From: Chlorobium sp.
GTDB lineage: Bacteria > Bacteroidota > Chlorobiia > Chlorobiales > Chlorobiaceae
Length of the DNA: 43,055 bases
Direction: 5' to 3'
Assembly: GCA_005843835.1 (NCBI GenBank)
Contig: SZXZ01000080.1
Location: forward strand, 1 to 43,055
The notes under the pieces: model-generated
Seen by the model: the letters and a program-made list of their open reading frames with translations, nothing else
What the model was told of the DNA's origin: nothing
Databases searched by the model: none
Position numbers and translations under genes: made by a program
Part shown: positions 39,601-43,055 of the stretch, piece after piece
How the letters are laid out: every line of letters begins with the position of its first letter
Numbering within the stretch: the first letter of the stretch is position 1

Positions 39601-40600
39601 ACCGAGCTTCGGCAAAGGACTCCTTATTACTGACAGTTTCAGCGGATCACTCGACCGAAACGAAGGAGAAAACGCTGGCAGCTATTCTATCAATGAGGGT
39701 TCATTAGCTAACAGCAATTACAGGATCAGCTACAGCAATGCTGATCTTACGATTGACAAGCGCCTGCTCACGCTTTCGGCCGTCAAAACCTATGACGGAG
39801 AAACAACCTTGACCGGTTTTGTAACCCTTGGCAATCTGGTTGATATGGAAACCCTGCACTATACAAATGCAACATCGAAAAGCAAGGAAGTCGCCGGCAA
39901 TGGCACGAACTACATCAATTCCATCACCCTGCAGGATGGCTCGGGATTAAAAGGAAACTATAAATTACCCACCCTTACTGTTACCAACGCACCGGTGACC
40001 ATCAGTCCCTTTAAGGTAGATATCGCAACCGATACAAAAAAGAACGATGGAGGGGTGACTACTGATGAATCACTTTCAGGTACCGTTAATCCTGTAGTTG
40101 AAAGCTATAAGAAAATCTATACCGTGCCATCGAAATTGATTCATGATTTCATTAATGCGGACTACAGCCGGGAATTTGTCATAAAACCTTTACAAATAAA
40201 GACTTTACCATCTATCACAGCATGCAATGTACCGGAAATAAGCAAGGGTATCTGGTCAACTGAAAAGTCTTCATTTTCTCAAAATTCTTCCAAGCTGTCA
40301 ACAACACCCGGGTTCGGTTCAGTCACAGCAATTGAGGTGCACGAACCTGCGATGGCATTTTTTATTCTGCCTATTCCTCGAGATACCTTCAAACACAACA
40401 ATCCTGAAGCTATTGTCTCGCTTGAAGTCCGCCTGATCAATGGCACCTCAATTCCGACCTGGATGTCATTCGATCCACGATATAAGGTATTAAGCGGAAA
40501 TCCTCCTCAAGAGGCAAAAGGAGAGTATCAGATAGAACTTATCGCAAAAGACCAGTTTGGCGGCGAGGCTCGAACGGTATTGCTGGTAAATGTTGGATGA
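33662..40600 (+). CDS. Giant two-partner-secretion exoprotein (TpsA; filamentous haemagglutinin type) with propeller-like and MBG/YDG repeats
   Basis: A 2312-aa secreted surface protein. Domain order: signal region to about residue 36; TPS secretion domain (NWNSFSIAKGESIVITQPS, NRVIGNNPSQIFGSLSANGQ, VFLVNPNGILFAPGSSINAAG); a beta-helical haemagglutinin stem to about 570 with NxGxIxA-type repeats; twelve units of about 50-65 aa with LTNGNYVV, WDNG and AGAVTWGNG at about 575-1285; a linker; MBG-type domains at about 1540-2035 with KIYGD/KIYGETDPKL motifs; a YDG domain (KTYDGETTLTGFV) at about 2035-2115; and a C-terminal cadherin-like/Ig-like domain (IPTWMSFDPRYKVLSGNPP). It precedes its transporter gene by 89 bp. 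An adhesin or aggregation role is inferred. Confidence 0.92.
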   Translation: MTGTFTLDPIYTRKRWIINVVLTLSVLHHSDSAIALPLNSQVTAGQVTISTPSLLNMHIAQESNKAIVNWNSFSIAKGESIVITQPSSQSTLLNRVIGNNPSQIFGSLSANGQVFLVNPNGILFAPGSSINAAGIVASTLAIKDSDFLLQKYAFFKNDAAGSVYNKGTIKAGFTSLISSTNADNAGTIITSKGSTGMAAGDGVTLSFDNDGLIALKVDKAAYNAQVKNSGVIEADGGIVMLSTSAADALLATVVNNTGQLRAAKIVIEGGSIVNSGNVEAGNKIATLAAGALINTGIFNAAEINAKVNNLLDAGTWKSGGGLNGGNIIISATGSIEQTAESSMITDGSCGGNISITSGKSLYLSGKLSACATTFQGGEIHITAPKTTLAGVQARVDGQNGGGKICIGGGWQGKDTGIANSTTTVVTSNSCLSANALDNGYGGTIALWSDQATSFAGVIEAKGGPNGGNGGKVEVSSHENLSLSGSVITAAPKGDNGMLLMDPRNITVESNPAAQNFYIIPLLDANPNQGNLYGSGKILELSNGNIIVTNPSDGFAATNAGAVRLYKPDGTLLSMLTGTSANDMVGSNLSALTGNFNAVTSTPNWSNADQSNAGAVTWINGTSGTTGSVSSINSLIGSITDDRVGYQVGVLTNGNYIAASPHWDNGRGAVSWGDGTTAGNRLAGKLSTVNSLVGSSPNDGVGSNFTVLTNGNYVVCSGLWDKVNTDNSIVIDTGAVTWGNGFNGTTGTISEANSLVGSSKYDFIGSNDAGSNNVTALTNGNYVVCSGFWDNGKTINAGAVTWGNGFSGTIGSLSADNSLTGTKTGNQVGWGIGAITVLTNGNYVVSSALWDNGAMSNAGAVTWGNGLGGTIGVVNASNSLVGMTKNDMTGSEESGLNNVKALTNGNYVVVSKYWDNGIIIDAGAVTWGNGLGGTVGVISPSNSLVGSLLNDGIDITVTALTNGNYVVRSPHWNNAAGAVSWGNGETGGTRLTGTVTVDNSFTGSLPNDSIGSSITALKNGNYVVGSPNWNNAAGAVTWGNGETEGAHLVGTISPENSLIGSTPKDNIGQHVTALTNGNYVTSSGYWDKINTDKTVITDTGAVTWGNGMGGTVGTITAGNSLTGSTKNDYAGSDDLKSNNVTALTNGNYVVSSKYWDSDKAVNAGAVTWGSGMGGTVGPIAWTNSLVGSKTGNQVGNITGMPNGNYVVISPLWDNGSVTNSGAVTLCNGLGGTVGEVTSFNSMTGSIKEDQVGSGGIIPLTVGNMNGGFVVSSPLWLNSTGRVDVLTPVPITQKYASHPGTDNTFSPDEITTLLNTGNNVVLKANNDITINSPVISSSQGVKSGDLSLNAGRSILINARITTNGSNLSLAANDTKDNGVTDAFRKEGTAVICMAQGSSINTANGDITIELRNGAGNTYNDSGTITLREITANSISAINSGLTTGSGITLAAGEIMATAKTGSSIIFAGKDFDNSAGALLTTAGDARWIIYSDTPGTTIKGGLISGFRHYNATFNNYAPINVSESGNGFIYTSLPGNITVTTTLDSGIASSIYGTKPNATFGYTLTSSDNEDNIGNIGLTGSMILTGVPTASSNVGEYTISYGSGFSSSIGLTFSAGTGVKYTVNKRAINISANAISKIYGDADQKLTWQAEPQSGSRGLVPGDIFSGSLGRIAGEGIGTFAINQGTLGNSNYTISYSPGNLTVNPRPITLSATARSKIYGETDPKLAVDITSGSLGCVTVSDVLSDVTGTLFRHTGSDVGNYDIGLGTGKKAGNYSVIFDSDNHAFSITKRPITISADDKSKTYSINDPKLTWEAESKSSGRGRLTGDTFTGILGRTAGENVDNYVISQGSLDNNNYAIDFIGATLSINPRPITLHATAKSIIYGETDPNLTVSITSGSLGSVTVNDELSDITGTMFRQTGGNVGNYDIGLGAGSKIGNYAVTFDTDNNAFTITQRPVTITAEAKSKIYGDADPTLTWKATAPSFGKGLLITDSFSGSLDRNEGENAGSYSINEGSLANSNYRISYSNADLTIDKRLLTLSAVKTYDGETTLTGFVTLGNLVDMETLHYTNATSKSKEVAGNGTNYINSITLQDGSGLKGNYKLPTLTVTNAPVTISPFKVDIATDTKKNDGGVTTDESLSGTVNPVVESYKKIYTVPSKLIHDFINADYSREFVIKPLQIKTLPSITACNVPEISKGIWSTEKSSFSQNSSKLSTTPGFGSVTAIEVHEPAMAFFILPIPRDTFKHNNPEAIVSLEVRLINGTSIPTWMSFDPRYKVLSGNPPQEAKGEYQIELIAKDQFGGEARTVLLVNVG
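35380..37515 (+). repeat. Twelve tandem 'NGNYVV...WDNG...GAVTWGNG' units inside the exoprotein gene
   Basis: Twelve in-frame units, the first and last degenerate, each code for D-x-(V/I)-G-S, L-T-N-G-N-Y-V-V, W-D-N-G and A-G-A-V-T-W-G-N-G, then N-S-L-x-G. Unit length varies around 50-65 codons. The pattern resembles FG-GAP/integrin-type beta-propeller blades. DNA identity is high enough in the TGGGGNAATGG and AACGGNAATTATGT segments to allow recombination. Confidence 0.85.
38521..39765 (+). repeat. Alternating MBG-domain array with exact 495-bp higher-order period
   Basis: Five MBG units alternate as A-B-A-B-A. The same codon of the S-K-I-Y-G motif falls at 38561, 39056 and 39551 (A units) and at 38801 and 39296 (B units), so each A-to-A and B-to-B step is 495 bp (165 codons). 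A units continue K-L-T-W-x-A; B units continue the ITSGSLG pattern. Confidence 0.9.
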
Positions 40601-40689
40601 GAATCTTGGACAAAGGGGCTTATCTGTTGATAAAGTTAATAAGTTCTCTCTCCAAATGACAATAATAAATTGACTTAAAGACGATTTTT

Positions 40690-42375
40690 ATGGCGGCTTC
40701 ATGGAAAATGCTCTTGTTACTATCAGCCTTTTCAGGCGTTACTGTGTATGGTTCTGAACTTCCCGATGCCGGACGACTTCTCAAAGAGAATACATCGACT
40801 TCTTCTCTTTTACCCAGGGCGGCTTTACCTCCCCTCCAAAAAATAGAAAGCAAACAACAGATAAAAACTGGCCCAAAAGTAACAGTTTCGGGTTTTAACT
40901 TCGTCGGTAATACTCTTTTTTCGAACACTGAGCTTATGACACTTATGTCCGGTTCTATCGGAAAAGAGATGTCACTCGGCGAACTCAATTACGCTGCTGC
41001 TGCAATTACCAATAGATATCGTGAAAAAGGATTTTTTCTGGCTTCAGTATTTTTCCCTCAACAATCGATAAAACCAGGAATGCCGGTTATTGTTGAGGTG
41101 GTCGAAGGCATTCTAGAAAAAATAGAAATAATAACAATACCGGAAAAAAACAGAACGCCATTACGGATTCTACAAAGCTATACTCGCCATGTACCTTTAA
41201 ATAAACCGGTTAAAGACCAGGACCTGACTTCAATGGTCTTGGAAACAAATGAACTGCCGAATATCTCATCGCGAATAATGCTGGAACCCGGTTCAAAACC
41301 CGGCACAACAAGAGCAACCCTTGAAGTCAACGAAGGAAAGCCCTTAAGCTTTTCTCTTGATATGGACAATTATGGTAACGATGCAACCGGAAATAATAGA
41401 ATAGGCGGGACCCTGGATTTGTATTCTCCTTTTCATCGGGGAGATCAGTTCACTCTTCATTTGCAGACTTCAACGACTGGCGACATGCAAAATATCAAGA
41501 TGAACTATAGAATTCCTGTAACGTCGTATAGTACAAAATTTGGGTTTGACTACAACCTGGTTAACTATAAGCTTGGTGGATCTTTTAAAGCATTGAACGC
41601 TGAAGGCAATGCCCAAGACCTTAGTCTTTCAGTTACCCAAGGTTTATTTCGGCAACGAAACCTTATTCTGAATGCTACCGTTGCTGGTGAAGGCAGATTG
41701 CTTGACGACCGGATTGGAAGCCCACTTTCCAGAAATCAACGACACACAGCTGCCTTGCAACTTTCTCTTTCCGGCATGCAGATGGATACAATACTTGAGG
41801 GCGGTATGACCTCTTTTTCCTTTGGGGTAGTTGCCGGGAATTTGGGGATCTCTGACAAGGAAGCACTCTCAATTGACCAATCAGTAACAGGGTTGCATAC
41901 CGATGGAAGGTACTCCAAAGTTAACGTCAGCCTTTCACGAACCCAAAATATCTATCATGGTTTTTCATTATATGCCGGCACATATGGCCAGTGGACTGAT
42001 AAAAATCTCAACAGCTCTGAACAGCTTTCTCTTGGTGGACCAGGAGCGGTAAGAGCGCTGCATACAGGTGAATTCTATAGCGACAAGGGGCTTGTAACAA
42101 CTGCTGAATTGCGATACTTGTTTGGAACTATCGGCGAACTACCGGGCAGATTGCAGACTTTTGCATTTGTCGACAATGGTTATTCGGTTCTTCACAATAA
42201 CCCCATCCCTGAAGCAGGAACAAATACCGCCATCGTAACAGGAGCTGGTCTTGGCATAAAATGGTCAGATACAAACAACTCTACCCTTCTGGCGTCTTGC
42301 GGCTGGAAAATATCTGGTGATAACACTGCAAACACAGGCACGATAATTTTTGTACAGGCAGAAAAACGATTTTAA
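40690..42375 (+). CDS. Two-partner-secretion outer-membrane transporter (TpsB; FhaC/ShlB family)
   Basis: A 561-aa Omp85-superfamily translocator that exports the upstream exoprotein across the outer membrane. A signal peptide occupies about residues 1-22. Two POTRA domains follow, the first with VSGFNFVGNTLFSNTELMTL at about 65-85 and RYREKGFFLASVFFPQQSI, the second around residues 140-215. The 16-strand barrel ends in FVQAEKRF, with terminal Phe. The conserved barrel motif region LSLGGPGAVRALHTGEFYSDKGL near residue 450 matches the VRGY-type loop of FhaC in position, written VRAL. The order tpsA then tpsB with 89 bp between implies co-transcription. Confidence 0.93.
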   Translation: MAASWKMLLLLSAFSGVTVYGSELPDAGRLLKENTSTSSLLPRAALPPLQKIESKQQIKTGPKVTVSGFNFVGNTLFSNTELMTLMSGSIGKEMSLGELNYAAAAITNRYREKGFFLASVFFPQQSIKPGMPVIVEVVEGILEKIEIITIPEKNRTPLRILQSYTRHVPLNKPVKDQDLTSMVLETNELPNISSRIMLEPGSKPGTTRATLEVNEGKPLSFSLDMDNYGNDATGNNRIGGTLDLYSPFHRGDQFTLHLQTSTTGDMQNIKMNYRIPVTSYSTKFGFDYNLVNYKLGGSFKALNAEGNAQDLSLSVTQGLFRQRNLILNATVAGEGRLLDDRIGSPLSRNQRHTAALQLSLSGMQMDTILEGGMTSFSFGVVAGNLGISDKEALSIDQSVTGLHTDGRYSKVNVSLSRTQNIYHGFSLYAGTYGQWTDKNLNSSEQLSLGGPGAVRALHTGEFYSDKGLVTTAELRYLFGTIGELPGRLQTFAFVDNGYSVLHNNPIPEAGTNTAIVTGAGLGIKWSDTNNSTLLASCGWKISGDNTANTGTIIFVQAEKRF

Positions 42376-42468
42376 GAACGGGAATGTCCCCAAATTCGTG
42401 AAAAAGCAATTTTTTGCGTACACTTTGCATTCTATGGAGAACCTGATAATGCCAACTGTGCAGCAATA

Positions 42469-42909
42469 ATGCGTATTTCAAGAAAAATAGAGATCGATTA
42501 CGGACATACACTTCCAAACAGTTTTTCGTTTTGCAATCAACTGCACGGTCACCGTGGCGTAGTAGTTGCGACGGTCGAAGGAAATTTGATAAACCGCGAG
42601 GGTGACGGAGAAGAAGGTATGGTGATGGATTTTAAATTTTTAAAAGAGATCATGCTTGAGCAAATCCACGATAAGCTGGACCATGGTTTTGCTGTTTGGA
42701 AAGATGACCATGAAGATCTTGACTTTATAATGAAGCGCAATTCACGGATACTTATAACCAGCGAACCGCCTACTGCAGAATGCCTGGCACGATGGGCCTT
42801 TAATCAGATTTGCGATCGCCTGCCTGAGGGTGTCTCTCTACACCAGCTTCGGTGGTATGAGACACCAAATAATTGGGCTGATGCTGACGTGTCAGATGCA
42901 GCTCTCTAG
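42469..42909 (+). CDS. 6-pyruvoyl-tetrahydropterin synthase / 6-carboxytetrahydropterin synthase (QueD) family enzyme
   Basis: A 146-aa zinc enzyme acting on 7,8-dihydroneopterin triphosphate. Zinc ligands are the His in IDYGHTLPN and the two in CNQLHGH, whose Cys is the catalytic CxxxHGH motif. A later DHG and the C-terminal WYETPNNWADAD supply the conserved Asp/His and Glu. The CxxxHGH form is shared by QueD (queuosine precursor route) and PTPS (tetrahydrobiopterin route). Green sulfur bacteria make glycosylated tetrahydrobiopterins, so both roles are plausible and the sequence does not decide. No other que or pterin gene is adjacent. Confidence 0.87.
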   Translation: MRISRKIEIDYGHTLPNSFSFCNQLHGHRGVVVATVEGNLINREGDGEEGMVMDFKFLKEIMLEQIHDKLDHGFAVWKDDHEDLDFIMKRNSRILITSEPPTAECLARWAFNQICDRLPEGVSLHQLRWYETPNNWADADVSDAAL

Positions 42910-42969
42910 AAAAACAGTTCCTAACCCTGTCATACCCTCTTCAATGAGACCTGCTTGATGATCTAACAG

Positions 42970-43055
42970 TTAGCGTGGTGGATTAGGCTCGCCGCCCCTA
43001 TCATCCTTTTTCGGCTGACCTGGAGCATTCTTGCTTTCTTCCTTTCTTGGCCCTT
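42970..43055 (-). CDS. 3' end of an unidentified minus-strand gene (truncated by the window edge)
   Basis: One minus-strand frame is open from the window edge to a TAA at 42970-42972. It encodes a polar Pro/Gly/Lys-rich tail (about 27 residues, ending GGEPNPPR) of the sort found at the C-terminus of membrane proteases or envelope proteins. The other two frames reach stops inside the same stretch. It is too short to identify. Confidence 0.45.
   Translation of the reverse strand, partial: GPRKEESKNAPGQPKKDDRGGEPNPPR

Overview
The window looks like a chromosomal segment of a green sulfur bacterium (Chlorobi; Chlorobium, Pelodictyon or Prosthecochloris-like). The evidence is bacteriochlorophyll genes (bchF, bchC, bchX) lying close to a hemX-hemA-hemC-hemD cluster and a Mg-type hemB, together with a bacillithiol-pathway deacetylase and a biotin-dependent sodium-pump decarboxylase operon. 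I cannot name the species from sequence alone. No rRNA, tRNA, CRISPR array, insertion sequence or phage gene was seen.

Layout. 1-2.9 kb: an NtrC-type sigma-54 activator, dUTPase (minus strand) and a BshB-type deacetylase. 2.9-9.9 kb: a cell-envelope and transport region with a porin, an orphan PstS, a duplicated pentapeptide-repeat protein, a small Cys-rich exported protein, an OprC-like TonB-dependent receptor and a TPR protein. 10-14.4 kb: an orphan family-5 solute-binding lipoprotein, then bchF-bchC-bchX behind a promoter with a palindromic operator-like site. 14.4-20.4 kb: typA on the minus strand, then hemX-hemA-hemC-hemD. 20.4-25.5 kb: a small membrane protein and a HisN-like phosphatase (minus), then mmdA-mmdD-mmdC-mmdB. 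25.5-29.9 kb (minus): a tightly coupled three-gene operon of an AfsA-type hotdog protein, a flavoprotein oxidoreductase and a CqsS-like hybrid sensor kinase. 30.3-33.4 kb: hemB, aroC and cysE. 33.7-42.4 kb: a two-partner secretion pair, with a 2312-residue exoprotein and its outer-membrane transporter. 42.5-43 kb: a 6-pyruvoyl-tetrahydropterin synthase/QueD-family enzyme and the 3' end of a truncated minus-strand gene.

How the genes work together. HemA, HemC, HemD and HemB (with a HemX-like membrane protein) provide the route from glutamyl-tRNA to uroporphyrinogen III. BchF, BchC and BchX act at the late bacteriochlorophyllide a steps. The mmd operon would couple methylmalonyl-CoA decarboxylation to sodium export. 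The two-partner pair would put a very large repetitive adhesin on the cell surface.

The most notable candidate system is the operon at 25.5-29.9 kb. Its sensor kinase resembles Vibrio CqsS (an alpha-hydroxyketone quorum-sensing receptor) along its length, but the operon has no CqsA-type synthase. It carries an AfsA-type hotdog protein (the butyrolactone-signal synthase fold) and a flavoprotein instead, all joined by 4-bp start/stop overlaps. This suggests a self-contained signal-synthesis and signal-sensing module in a phototroph. A second notable feature is that BchX carries a C-terminal extension resembling sigma-70 region 4, the -35-binding helix-turn-helix.
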